DNA of 52,906 bases from Halolamina sp. CBA1230 (GCF_002025255.2 NZ_CP054590.1:1-52906); one strand, 5' to 3'. Positions 41,993-51,289 are shown, numbered from the stretch's first letter. Made by a program: numbers and translations. Notes: a model not told the origin generated them from the letters alone.

Positions 41993-43447
41993 ATGGCCGG
42001 TAGTGATCAGGAAGGGGCGAACCAATCCACCCTTGATGAAGAAACTAGTTCTACGTCGGATGGACAGCAGTTAGAATCCGCCCATGAGAACGCTGCCGGA
42101 GACTCAAGCCAAAATCAGGGATCGACCGAAGAGAGCACCCAGCGGTCGATCCGTGATATGCTCGATGACGAGGGGGAGGCATCAGTTTTCGTCAACCGAG
42201 ACCTCGTCGAGCCTGACACGATTATCGACGAGGAGCGAATCGTCGGCCGTGACGACCAGCTCGAGTCCGTCGTCTCGTTTCTGAAACCAACTCTCCAAGG
42301 AAATCGGCCGCCGAATATGCTGCTGTACGGTCCCGCAGGGACAGGTAAGTCACTCATCATCGGGGCCGTCACGCAACAGATCATCGAGCTCTGTCAATCC
42401 AAAGGCGAACGGTTCGGCGTTGTCGATATCAACTGCCAACCAATCAATACGCTCGATCAGGCCGTCTACGAACTCGTCCAAACTGTCGCCCAGGACGTTG
42501 GTACTGAAGGCGGAGTTCCAGAGACCGGCGTCTCGACGAAGCGCAAGTACCGACGTCTGTACGAACTCATCAACGAGCACTACGATTCGGTCATCTTCAT
42601 TCTCGATGAAATCGATCTCTTGGTCGGCCGGCGCGAAAACGACGAACCCGCATACTCAAAGCTTCTCTATCAGCTCTCGCGGGCGAGTAACACGAACGAA
42701 ATCGAAGGCCGCGTGTCCGTCGCAGCGCTGACGAACGATCCAAAGTTTATGGAAGACATCGACGGGCGTGCCGAGAGCTCGTTCAATCCACGTGACGTCT
42801 ACTTCCCTGACTACGATGCGAATCAGCTGCGCGAAATTCTCGAAAATCGACGCGATGCGTTCCGTGAAGATGCTCTCGAGGACGATGTGATTCCGCTCGT
42901 AGCGGCGTTCGCTGCACAAAGTCACGGTGACGCACGGAAGGCGATCGATCTATTCCGCGGTGCCGGTGATCTCGCGGACGAACGAGGAGATGAAGTGGTC
43001 ACGGAGGACCACGTCCGAGAATCTCAGGAGGAAATTGACAAAGACCGGTCACTGAAGCTCGTTGAGGGGCTTACGACACAAAAGAAGATTTCACTGTACG
43101 CAACCGCAGCCGTTGCGTATCACTCGAGTCGGACGGGTAGTTCCGTCCCAAGCCCGGTTGGATTCAAAGTTTATCAGTGGGTCACGAACGAACTCGATGC
43201 AGACCAGATGACTCGTGAGACGTACGTCAAATATGTCAAAGAACTCTCAACGTACGGGTTGATTTCAACATCTCGGAAAAGCCGCGGACGAGGCGGTGGG
43301 ATGTATATGGAGTTCACATTCACGGGTGATCCTGAAGCGATGATGACTCGGATCGTCGATGATACACGCCTGGAAGGAATAGCCCAGCAGGAAGAACTCC
43401 TCAGTTCAGTCGTGAATGCTCAGCTGAAAGAATTTCACGAGGAGTAA
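41993..43447 (+). CDS. orc1: Orc1/Cdc6 replication initiator B
   Basis: 484 residues from ATG 41,993. A disordered acidic N-terminus of about 55 residues leads to the AAA+ core: Walker A GPAGTGKS (near 118), Walker B FILDEIDLL (near 205), sensor-1 VAALTNDPKFM, sensor-2 HGDARKAIDLFRGAG, and a winged helix (YVKYVKELSTYGLISTSRKS). It resembles but is clearly distinct from Orc1-A. A different ORB family flanks it (one upstream, three downstream), showing that it drives a second origin. A TATA-like box sits about 25 bases before the start, giving a leaderless transcript. Confidence 0.92.
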   Translation: MAGSDQEGANQSTLDEETSSTSDGQQLESAHENAAGDSSQNQGSTEESTQRSIRDMLDDEGEASVFVNRDLVEPDTIIDEERIVGRDDQLESVVSFLKPTLQGNRPPNMLLYGPAGTGKSLIIGAVTQQIIELCQSKGERFGVVDINCQPINTLDQAVYELVQTVAQDVGTEGGVPETGVSTKRKYRRLYELINEHYDSVIFILDEIDLLVGRRENDEPAYSKLLYQLSRASNTNEIEGRVSVAALTNDPKFMEDIDGRAESSFNPRDVYFPDYDANQLREILENRRDAFREDALEDDVIPLVAAFAAQSHGDARKAIDLFRGAGDLADERGDEVVTEDHVRESQEEIDKDRSLKLVEGLTTQKKISLYATAAVAYHSSRTGSSVPSPVGFKVYQWVTNELDADQMTRETYVKYVKELSTYGLISTSRKSRGRGGGMYMEFTFTGDPEAMMTRIVDDTRLEGIAQQEELLSSVVNAQLKEFHEE

Positions 43448-44147
43448 GAATCCTGGCGAGCACCCGGTGGAGAACACACCCCCCATCTTCGATGTGTAAA
43501 GTCGAGATTGTAGCGGGGGAGAGGTCGAGAGCGTCCTGAACTGGTGGCGGTGAGTCAGCGAACACGGAGCAGCCACTTCCGCATCAGATCCTTCCAACCC
43601 ACTGGAAACGAGATCAAGACACGGAGTCTCGTGACCCCCACCCCCCGTCATCGATGTGTAAACAGCAGGGGTGGAAGGGGGAACTCACGTAGAATAAATC
43701 ACGAAAGTCGGGCTTGACGCCACGAGACGGTTGAAAACAAGAGAGATCGTGTAGGAGGTCGAGAAGCGTGATATGGGCATCTCTGTTCGGTTAGTCGAAG
43801 CGTCGCTTCTCCTAACCTTCACATTCAAATGCAGTACGGTTCCGGTTGTAACGCACTACATATAAAACCTTCCCATACAATATGCATTGCTTACAGGAAT
43901 ATAGATTACGTCGCTGAGACGCTCTCCTTCGCGTTAATGGTCTCATCGCCGGTTTTCGCCATTCTGTTCTCGTCACCCCCCTCCCTCCTCTCATGGTTTT
44001 ACACATCGATGACGGGGGGAGGGAGTGTGGCCGTAGTTCTCTATCTTTCTGCGAGGAGAGAATCCCGCCCTGAAGGGCGGGAGTGAATCCGACAATCCCT
44101 CACAACCCACTCTCGATGGCAGGCCGGATATTCAGCTCTCATCCGTC
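43448..44147. repeat. Replication origin B: ORBs downstream of orc1-B
   Basis: CCCCCCATCTTCGATGTGTA (43,479-43,500) and CCCCCCGTCATCGATGTGTA (43,641-43,662) point one way; TTTACACATCGATGACGGGG (43,998-44,019) is inverted. Between 43,840 and 43,925 the DNA is AT-rich (cactacatataaaacc), a candidate unwinding element between opposed ORBs. A tnpB right-end-like stem-loop lies at 44,064-44,081. No gene is called. Confidence 0.75.
44064..44081 (+). repeat. Right-end-like stem-loop flanking the TA pair (left)
   Basis: CCCGCCCT, loop GA, AGGGCGGG. It follows GCGAGGAGAGAAT, a context repeated at 45,408-45,439 on the other side of the toxin-antitoxin genes. Confidence 0.6.
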
Positions 44148-44708
44148 TCATTTTTCGAGATGGTGTTGCCGTAGCTGGGCAATATACTGTGCATCCCAGC
44201 CTTTGGTTTCGACGTAGTAGCTGAGCGCAGTATCGACGTATTCCACGGGCAGGATCTCGTGAGTGGCGAGCGTACAGAGGATGTGCGGTGTCGTGAAAAG
44301 CGTGTTCCGGTCGTCGAGAGCAAGATTGATGAAGAGGTAGTTGGTGGTGTTGAATTCGTCCGTGATGAAGAGGTCTGCCTCCAACTCGTTGGCTAGCCAG
44401 ACACCCTCCGCCTCTCCCTGATCAAGCCCGTAGTCGAGTGGCTCATCGGCTCGGTCGTCGACGTCGTGTGTCGTTACATGATGCGCAGCCTGGAGGACGA
44501 GATCGGCGGCGGCAGCCAGAAGGCCATCGTCTCCCGTGGCATCGGTGACCTCGCCGAGAACGCTCGCTGGGATGTGGATGTCGTACGCGGTGAGGAGTGC
44601 TTTGAGCGGATCCCCGCCAGAGGGATCTTTCGGTCGCCCGTCGACGACTGGCGTGGCGAGATTCAACAGGACGTTCGTATCGACGACGGCAACGGCGCGC
44701 TCCGACAT
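44148..44708 (-). CDS. PIN-domain toxin (VapC-like)
   Basis: 186 residues with the full PIN acidic set: D in VAVVDTNVLLNLA, E in SVLGEVTDATG, D/E in LDQGEAEGVWLANELEADLF and D in FITDEFN. PIN toxins cleave structured RNA. The gene starts two bases after its antitoxin stop. The C-terminal helices (VEYVDTALSYYVETKGWDAQ) extend beyond a minimal PIN domain. Intact. Confidence 0.82.
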   Translation of the reverse strand: MSERAVAVVDTNVLLNLATPVVDGRPKDPSGGDPLKALLTAYDIHIPASVLGEVTDATGDDGLLAAAADLVLQAAHHVTTHDVDDRADEPLDYGLDQGEAEGVWLANELEADLFITDEFNTTNYLFINLALDDRNTLFTTPHILCTLATHEILPVEYVDTALSYYVETKGWDAQYIAQLRQHHLEK

Positions 44709-44710
44709 CG

Positions 44711-45103
44711 TCAGGCACGCGACTCGTCATTGGAATCAGCCGACTCGGAGTCCGTCCATTTGGAGACCTCGCCGTCGTAGAAGGCCTCGTCACTCGGGAG
44801 ACCATCCTTGAGTGTAGGAATGGCGGGCGTCCGGTCGATCGACTCCCGGAGGAGTTTCAATCGCATCGCCTCTTCACGTCCGAGGATCGCTTCGACGGTG
44901 TCGTAGTCGACACGACCGTCGTAGTAGGCGTCGCTCAGTCGCCGGCGGAACTCCTCGTCGTTTGCGAGTTCTTCGAGTTCGTCCTCGAGTGCCTCGATTA
45001 GGAGGCGAGTCCGAGAGATATCGAGAATATCAACGACGCTATCGGCGCGCTCGACGAGGGATTTCGGGGCGTTGAAATCGACGCGGGTTTTCTCTTCAGC
45101 CAT
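44711..45103 (-). CDS. RHH antitoxin of the PIN pair
   Basis: 130 residues from ATG 45,103: EEKTRVDFNAPKSLVERADS, VVDILDISRTRLLIEALEDE forms a ribbon-helix-helix. A helical linker and an acidic tail (YDGEVSKWTDSESADSNDES) follow and would bind the toxin. It is upstream of the PIN gene with two bases between. The pair is bracketed by near-identical stem-loops at 44,064 and 45,422. Confidence 0.78.
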   Translation of the reverse strand: MAEEKTRVDFNAPKSLVERADSVVDILDISRTRLLIEALEDELEELANDEEFRRRLSDAYYDGRVDYDTVEAILGREEAMRLKLLRESIDRTPAIPTLKDGLPSDEAFYDGEVSKWTDSESADSNDESRA

Positions 45104-45731
45104 CACTTTGTGTGTAGAGTCTACACATATTTAGTTTCCTCGCCGTTCAAGAGACCGGATCGAGTGACCGCATCGTGAAATGATATTTCGGGCAGTACCG
45201 CTCTGCTAGCGAAGTTCTCTGTACCGTTTACAGCGTGACTTCCCGGTATGGGAACTCCAGCTATGTAGGGCTGTTACGGGCAGAGGCTTCCGGTGTGAAC
45301 CTCAAGTGACGGTGACGAGCGTTTGTCGGCACCCCAAAATAACAAAATGCTCTGTTGGCAGTCAGCGTAACACCTCTCCGATTCTCAATGGGGAGCTCCT
45401 ATCTTCCTGCGAGGAGAGAATCCCGCCCTTCAGGGCGGGGAGGATGTCACGCCAGGTCTAATGTATATCCTCAATGCATCGTTCAAAATGGGCGGATGGA
45501 ACCGGGGGTGTTTCTATTATCTCAATCTGGTAGGTACCCACATTATTTATAAGAAAATACACCTACCTTTCATTGACGTTTTTCGGAGAAATGCACAGGA
45601 AGAGACCCTTAGGAGTAAAAAATAATATCACTCTAAATCGGGGATCTCCTATATTATCCTTTACTGACTTGACCCCTAAGTATTTACCGCTGAGGAAGGG
45701 AGTCCGGAATGCAGTGTTCCGAACTACCCGC
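45104..45731. other. Gap with a second stem-loop and recombinase leader
   Basis: 45,422-45,439 (CCCGCCCT, TC, AGGGCGGG, then GGATGTCAC) resembles tnpB right ends. The stretch 45,540-45,680 is AT-rich with several TATA-like runs (tattatccttta). CGGAA/TTCCG near 45,706-45,722 forms a small hairpin. No gene was recognised. Confidence 0.5.
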
Positions 45732-45769
45732 GACGGGCTCAGTACCTGTGTCCAAGAGGTGAGCCCGTC
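45732..45769 (+). promoter_or_regulatory. Inverted repeat abutting the recombinase start
   Basis: GACGGGCTCA (45,732-45,741) and TGAGCCCGTC (45,760-45,769) are perfect ten-base arms around an 18-base centre. The right arm ends at the base before ATG 45,770 and overlaps the purine-rich AAGAGGTGAG, which could serve as ribosome binding site. In RNA it would hide the start; in DNA it could be an operator or recombinase site. Confidence 0.55.
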
Positions 45770-47122
45770 ATGGTAAGCGATAAGCGGCGAATAGAAAAGC
45801 GCATCGTCAGAATCGATCCGGAACGTGGTCCGGACGGCAGTACCGACCCGGAGATCGCCAACGAAGACCGGGAGGTCCTCCTCGCATTCTACGAGACGCT
45901 CAAGTACATCAACCGGGCCGACAGCCGATTCAGCAACGCACGCGTGCTGTCGCTACTCGATACGATGATCCTCACGAGCAAACACGTCGACGTCCCACTC
46001 GACGCCACACTGGACCCCGAAACTGGGCCAGAGGCCGTCGACGCCGTCACAGACTGGATGGACCAGCACTACGGCAGCAACTCGCTCGACACGCGGTACA
46101 GTTGCTTCAAAATCTGGGGCGAGGTGATGACCGACGGCGACGAGCAGCCGGATCACTTCGAGGCCATCACGCTGAACAACGGCCCTGCAGATCCGACCCC
46201 ACAAGCGTCGAACATCCTCCGATACGAGAACGAGATCATTGACGCCATCCGCGTCCAGACCAACAAGCGCGACAAGGCGATCGTCGCGACGATGTGGTCC
46301 ACCGGTGGCCGGCCGGCAAGCGAGCTCCACAGGCTGCGCATGAAGCATGTCGAAGTCGAAGACGGGTTCGTGCGTATCTCAATCCCGGAGGATACGAAAA
46401 CAGGGAGCCGCGAGATACAGATGCACACGGGGTCACCATTCCTCGTCCGCTGGATAGAGAATCACCCCGGTCACGATGTCGAAGGCGGGATTACCCCCGA
46501 GATGCCGCTGTGGGCTAACCTCCGTCCCGGGTTCGGCGACATCTACGATCCGATTAGCTACAACCAGTTCGTGAAGCCGTTGACGAAGGCAGCCGAGGCC
46601 ACGGACATCCAGAAGACGCTGACGGCGCAGCACTGTCGACGGAGTCGCGCATCCGACTTAGCGTCGAAGACCTACATTAGTCAGGTCGACCTCGAACGTC
46701 ACTTCGGCTGGTGTCGGCAGTCGGACGCGCCGCGTCACTACATCGTCAAGTTCGATGAGACAAGTCAGAAGCGGATTGCCGCCGCCGACGGCGCCGACGT
46801 CGACCCCGAGGCCGACACGGTAAACATCGCGCCCGTTCGCTGCGAGGGCTGCGGTCGGTGGACCGAGCGGCACCTGGATGAGTGTATCTGGTGCCCCACA
46901 CCTGTGCCGGCTGACCTGACCGACACGGCACACCCGCCGGCCATCATGGATGAGGCGAACTTGCTCGACCTGATTGTTGAGGGCGAGATTACGGCGCGTG
47001 ACTTGAAGGCGCTGCGGAAACTCGAACCGGTCATCAAGCAGCGGTCAGACCTGTTCGAGCGGCTCAACGCCTACATCCGACACGCCGAGCAAGTGGAGGA
47101 AGATTCAGACGAAGAGAGTTAA
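45770..47122 (+). CDS. Tyrosine recombinase with C-terminal zinc finger
   Basis: 450 residues. Catalytic set: Arg-I in STGGRPASELHRLR, HxxR in TAQHCRRSRASDLAS, H/W in LERHFGWCRQS, and the Tyr in APRHYIVKFDE. After the nucleophile comes a zinc knuckle, CEGCGRWTERHLDECIWCP, then a helical tail. This layout with a zinc-finger after the Tyr is seen in haloarchaeal plasmid and virus integrases. Inverted repeats lie at both ends: ten-base arms just before the start, and TTAACCAACA arms beginning on its stop codon (47,119). It may act on these sites. Intact. Confidence 0.87.
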   Translation: MVSDKRRIEKRIVRIDPERGPDGSTDPEIANEDREVLLAFYETLKYINRADSRFSNARVLSLLDTMILTSKHVDVPLDATLDPETGPEAVDAVTDWMDQHYGSNSLDTRYSCFKIWGEVMTDGDEQPDHFEAITLNNGPADPTPQASNILRYENEIIDAIRVQTNKRDKAIVATMWSTGGRPASELHRLRMKHVEVEDGFVRISIPEDTKTGSREIQMHTGSPFLVRWIENHPGHDVEGGITPEMPLWANLRPGFGDIYDPISYNQFVKPLTKAAEATDIQKTLTAQHCRRSRASDLASKTYISQVDLERHFGWCRQSDAPRHYIVKFDETSQKRIAAADGADVDPEADTVNIAPVRCEGCGRWTERHLDECIWCPTPVPADLTDTAHPPAIMDEANLLDLIVEGEITARDLKALRKLEPVIKQRSDLFERLNAYIRHAEQVEEDSDEES

Positions 47123-47161
47123 CCAACAATATCTGAATCGTCCTCCCTATCTGTTGGTTAA
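47119..47161. repeat. TTAACCAACA inverted repeat, site 1
   Basis: TTAACCAACA (47,119-47,128) and TGTTGGTTAA (47,152-47,161) with 23 bases between, starting on the recombinase stop codon. The left half is followed by ATATCTGAATCG; site 2 at 51,290 carries ATCTGAATCG in the opposite orientation, so the two sites are inverted relative to each other. Confidence 0.75.
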
Positions 47162-47205
47162 TTCGATAGGGAGCACTACCGATATTCCTCGCCTCTTTTC
47201 ACCGA

Positions 47206-47230
47206 ATTCTCACTACTAGTGAGTGAGAAT
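47206..47230. promoter_or_regulatory. Palindromic operator-like site
   Basis: ATTCTCACT and AGTGAGAAT, perfect nine-base arms around ACTAGTG. A TATA-like TTTTTAAATA follows at 47,238-47,247. A hairpin CCCGGCG/CGCCGGG lies at 47,283-47,302 in the leader. Together they look like a regulated promoter for the small genes downstream. Confidence 0.5.
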
Positions 47231-47318
47231 ACGAATCTATTTTTAAATACAGGAGGTATGCCTAGGTGGCCTGAAAGCGGCCCCCGGCGGCGTAACGCCG
47301 GGCACCAACGCTGCCACA

Positions 47319-47609
47319 ATGACAGCATACCAGACTACACAGTCACGCAGTGATAACTCTAACCGTCGCCCCACCTGGGGCGACCACGAGTCGTTATTCA
47401 CGCGTGACTCACGACCCCGACGTATTGCCCGCAATATTATCACTCACACAGCCACTCATTCGTGGACTACAGCGAGTACTCAGTCGACGGGACTGGATTC
47501 GCCATCTTGGTCCAGTCGACCCAACCGTCAGACGGCAGCTCAGAAGGGCAAGGGCAACAACTCCCGCGGTCGCCACAGCGAGCGGGATACCGGTGGTGAC
47601 GTGTACTAA
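47319..47609 (+). CDS. Small basic protein, frame uncertain
   Basis: 96 residues (MTAYQTTQSRSDNSNRRPTW...DTGGDVY), rich in Ser, Thr and Arg. Its stop overlaps the next start (TAATG), which favours it. A second frame, from GTG 47,350, reads DPDVLPAILSLTQPLIRGLQ then RVLSRRDWIRHLGPVDPTVR and also looks protein-like. I cannot decide between them; both are of unknown function. Confidence 0.4.
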   Translation: MTAYQTTQSRSDNSNRRPTWGDHESLFTRDSRPRRIARNIITHTATHSWTTASTQSTGLDSPSWSSRPNRQTAAQKGKGNNSRGRHSERDTGGDVY

Positions 47610-48028
47610 TGACGGCCCGCGTTATTCCCATCGCTGCATCCGACGCATTCACAGCCATTTCGAATCGACGTCGACGACGCGTCATCTGCATCCTTGACCG
47701 AACAACAGGCGACGTCGCGGTTAGCAACCTCGCCGAACATATCGCGGCAATCGAACACCAATGCCGTCCTCACTGTGTATCCAGCAACCAGCGCGCAAGC
47801 GTATACGTCGGCCTTATCCAGAATCATCTCCAGCGACTGGATACACTCGGTATCGTCGATTACGACGACCGCGCCAAACGCACGCGTACAACAGATGTAA
47901 CACGCCCCCTCGCCATGTATATCCGGCAACTCACATCGATCCGCACGCCACTCGGCGGTTCATCCCCACAGCAGGCACAGCCACACCAACACGTACACGG
48001 AACCCCTGTGGGGGGCAACGATGCGTAA
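47609..48028 (+). CDS. DUF7344-like winged-helix protein
   Basis: 139 residues. DAFTAISNRRRRRVICILDR, TTGDVAVSNLAEHIAAIEHQ, then RASVYVGLIQNHLQRLDTLG, IVDYDDRAKRT is the pattern of the small haloarchaeal winged-helix domain DUF7344 (start LSNRRRRYVLYYL, end HLPKLDEAGVVEYD). Likely a transcription regulator. The start overlaps the preceding stop and the end overlaps the next gene by eight bases, so it is in an operon. Confidence 0.7.
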   Translation: MTARVIPIAASDAFTAISNRRRRRVICILDRTTGDVAVSNLAEHIAAIEHQCRPHCVSSNQRASVYVGLIQNHLQRLDTLGIVDYDDRAKRTRTTDVTRPLAMYIRQLTSIRTPLGGSSPQQAQPHQHVHGTPVGGNDA

Positions 48029-48434
48029 GCCAGCGCCATCGTGGTCGGACGCAGCCGCACTCGCCTTCGCCAATGAATTCGACCCGGCTACTGTCACAAC
48101 GGTCTGTTCAATCCTGGGGAATCGGCGCCGACAACTTGCCGTTCTGTACCTGCTGACGTGCGATACTGACGAGTGGGTCTCACTGGCCAACCTCGCTCGC
48201 TGGATTACCGCCGTTACGACCGACTCATCACTGGACGCTGCGACCGGTAGTGACTATCACAACATCAAAGAGTCACTCCGCCACACCCATCTGCCAACGC
48301 TTGCCGACGCTGGGGCCATCACCTATGATGCTGACCGGACACGCCTCACGCCAAGCGATACCCTTCCCTTCCTCGGCCGGCTCCTCTTCCACCTCCTCAT
48401 CGTCTCAACAGCCACAGACAAAGACATGACCTGA
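48021..48434 (+). CDS. Second DUF7344-like winged-helix protein
   Basis: 137 residues. VTTVCSILGNRRRQLAVLYL then EWVSLANLARWITAVTTDSS, YHNIKESLRHTHLPTLADAG, AITYDADRTRLTPSD is again a DUF7344-type winged helix. It overlaps the first by eight bases. Tandem copies may form a heterodimer. Target unknown; the palindrome at 47,206 is a candidate operator. Confidence 0.7.
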   Translation: MRKPAPSWSDAAALAFANEFDPATVTTVCSILGNRRRQLAVLYLLTCDTDEWVSLANLARWITAVTTDSSLDAATGSDYHNIKESLRHTHLPTLADAGAITYDADRTRLTPSDTLPFLGRLLFHLLIVSTATDKDMT

Positions 48435-48760
48435 CGGCCCACGGCAGCAGCCTCTTTCTAGGTTCTGTCAACAGTCCTCGACGAAGATTCTACTCATGGA
48501 CGCGGTCAGCTTCGACAGAAGCAGCGGTAGAAGGCTACATCAAACCAGTTCGCAACTGATTGAATTTCGGTCCCAGAAGCGTCTTCCGGTACGTGTCCCG
48601 ATCAGAACGAAGCTAGATTGTCGTGAATTCTGCAATCAGTCGTTGGAGTGTCAATCCAGGAATGCCAGTACAACGCTGTTCGTCCCTGGATTGGTGTGGA
48701 ATCCGTGCTACATGCGCAATCGGTCATTGTTGATGGAGCTGGAGCCCCACAACCAACGTA
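48435..48760. other. Gap with no recognised gene
   Basis: Short open frames on both strands show no convincing protein text. A purine-rich stretch and scattered TATA-like bits precede the next gene. I see nothing that I can name. Confidence 0.4.
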
Positions 48761-49174
48761 ATGGCGAATCGCCGACCCACGACACCTGAACATACAGACG
48801 ACAACCAGCGCAACACCCACCAACCACTGGAAGAGCTCGCACAACACGTCGACGAAAGCAATCCAACTACGATCGACGCACATCCAGACTTCGACATACT
48901 TGACGATTACAACCCAGACACCCAGCTAACCGGCCGTGTCGCCGCCTGGTTCACCCGACAACCCCACGGCGGCGTCCTCTTCGGTGGCCTCTGCCTCCCC
49001 GGCACGTACAGCGTCATCCCTTGCCCAGACGACCAACACCCAGACGCACTCCTCGGCACCGAACTCACCGCCACCCCCGTCGGCTGGTACCACGCCCCCG
49101 CACATCTCGATAACCAACACGACCTCCCCGATCCATCAGGCACCTATCTCCTCATCACCCCACACCACGACTAA
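48761..49174 (+). CDS. Small conserved protein of unknown function
   Basis: 137 residues from ATG 48,761. An unstructured, polar N-terminus (NRRPTTPEHTDDNQRNTHQP) leads to HPDFDILDDYNPDTQLTGRV, AAWFTRQPHGGVLFGGLCLP, GTYSVIPCPDDQHPDALLGT, a compact beta-rich domain. It reads as a real acidic haloarchaeal protein with normal codon use. I do not recognise a family. It lies between regulators and a zinc-binding nuclease-like gene. Confidence 0.6.
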   Translation: MANRRPTTPEHTDDNQRNTHQPLEELAQHVDESNPTTIDAHPDFDILDDYNPDTQLTGRVAAWFTRQPHGGVLFGGLCLPGTYSVIPCPDDQHPDALLGTELTATPVGWYHAPAHLDNQHDLPDPSGTYLLITPHHD

Positions 49175-49232
49175 TGCCACTAAACCCACACAACAGCAGC
49201 GTTCGCAGCTCATACTGTAACATCCTCACCAA

Positions 49233-49922
49233 GTGGATGACCAACGAACACGAACAGTTCAACCACCATTGCTCGTAGCGAAAAGCGACTACCACGGTCG
49301 GATCCTTTCAGGCCCGGAAGTACAGGACCTCAATGCCAAATCACATAACTGGGTACTCACACAGGGGTTCACGTGTCCGAGCTGCGGAAAACGCGTTAGG
49401 TATACCGACGTGGCAGCCGACCAGCCCTTCGAGTACTTCCGGCACACTGATGGCTCCTCTGACTGCTTCCACTCAGATTCAGTCTCGGATTCTCACCGCA
49501 TTGCCATGGAGGTCACGCTGAAAGCACTACACAACAGAATCAGAGCGGTAACCGGGAAACCAGTCGAGATTGACGACGAACGGTGGGTTGGAATCCGTCC
49601 GAACTTCGTGGTCGCAGACATCCGCGTGACATCACCACTCCAAGTCGCCGCCGAGGTTTACTACAGATCTGAACGCCTTGCGTTAGGTCGTAAACTGGAC
49701 ACCATGTTCGAGAATGATTATCGAACATTTCTGGTCTTCCATACAGACGGCCGCCACGATGTCGACCGAGTCCAACGGTACATTCGGCGTGTCGCACCAC
49801 TCCGTATCGGACGATTCAATCCCGAATCGCTCGAAGTCACGCTCGGCGACCTCTTCTCCGAACAGAAATTCGAACTGAATGCAGCCAGTCGAGACGTACT
49901 ACCAAACTACATCGCCCGATGA
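49233..49922 (+). CDS. CoiA-like protein with zinc knuckle
   Basis: 229 residues from GTG 49,233. An N-terminal zinc site CPSCGKRVRYTDV is followed by EYFRHTDGSSDCFHSDSVSD, SHRIAMEVTLKALHNRIRAV: the FxH(x)nC..H arrangement before a helix is that of CoiA-type proteins. Then IRPNFVVADIRVTSPLQVAA, EVYYRS supplies D and E in the order of a PD-(D/E)XK nuclease, and RKLDTMFENDYRTFLVFHTD the next core elements. CoiA proteins act in DNA uptake or processing in bacteria. Here it may handle DNA of the plasmid or be a defence nuclease. No other candidate start. Confidence 0.6.
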   Translation: MDDQRTRTVQPPLLVAKSDYHGRILSGPEVQDLNAKSHNWVLTQGFTCPSCGKRVRYTDVAADQPFEYFRHTDGSSDCFHSDSVSDSHRIAMEVTLKALHNRIRAVTGKPVEIDDERWVGIRPNFVVADIRVTSPLQVAAEVYYRSERLALGRKLDTMFENDYRTFLVFHTDGRHDVDRVQRYIRRVAPLRIGRFNPESLEVTLGDLFSEQKFELNAASRDVLPNYIAR

Positions 49923-50004
49923 GACGCCGATACGAAGTCGAACCGTGTTGAACGTGGCCTGTACGTTTGCTCGTCGTGTGAGTTGGTAGCCAATGCGGAT
50001 TTTG
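49923..50004 (+). pseudogene. tnpB zinc-finger fragment
   Basis: Directly after the preceding stop, DADTKSNRVERGLYVCSSCE, LVANADFD reads in frame. NRVERGLYVCxxCxxxxNAD is the C-terminal zinc-finger/RuvC-III end of a further tnpB subfamily. It is cut by the right end of the reverse-strand element at 50,005. Confidence 0.65.
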
Positions 50005-50031
50005 ACCTCCTCCCACGGCCGAAGCCGTGGG

Positions 50032-50254
50032 ATTCCCCGATGGGGATATTAGGGTTGCGCGTTTCCTCGGCGGCTCAAATACGCTTTCGCGTGACCAGCG
50101 TCAACGGTCGCCGCCCAATTGTTACCGAGGGCGTGCTTTCCAGCGCGTGTAGCCGGGTCAAAGCGGCCTTCCCACCTGCACGTGGCAGGCGACCGCGAAG
50201 CGGTGGGCAGGGTGTTCAGCCTGCTGGGCTGCACGGTTCGCGGCACCCGAAGTG
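50032..50254 (-). ncRNA. Candidate omega RNA region of the tnpB element
   Basis: About 220 bases between the tnpB stop (50,255) and the right-end stem-loop do not code for protein but contain many short complementary GC stretches (for example ccgcgaagcggtgggc and cacctgcacgtggcagg). In tnpB elements the guide RNA ends at the right end and starts at or after tnpB. Position and structure fit; transcription is not shown. Confidence 0.4.
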
Positions 50255-51165
<911 letters not shown>

Positions 51166-51259
51166 GGACTTGCGCTACTCGGTCGCTCCACTCCCTGTGT
51201 TGCTCCTTGGGCAAGGAGAATTAGCGCCTTAATTCAGCTAAAATGAATCGTCAGCGACA

Positions 51260-51281
51260 AAGCTTCGGAAACAATTGAGGG
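51260..51281 (-). repeat. Orphan ORB of the origin-A type
   Basis: AAAGCTTCGGAAACAATTGA then GG; the reverse complement carries TGTTTCCGAAGCTTT, matching the ORB cluster of Orc1-A 23 kb away. No orc gene adjoins it. Confidence 0.6.
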
Positions 51282-51289
51282 ATAGATTA

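Noticed and set aside
43812-44006. 64-codon reverse-strand frame in origin B
   Set aside because: It lies over an ORB and an AT-rich core; Arg-rich text without any family resemblance.
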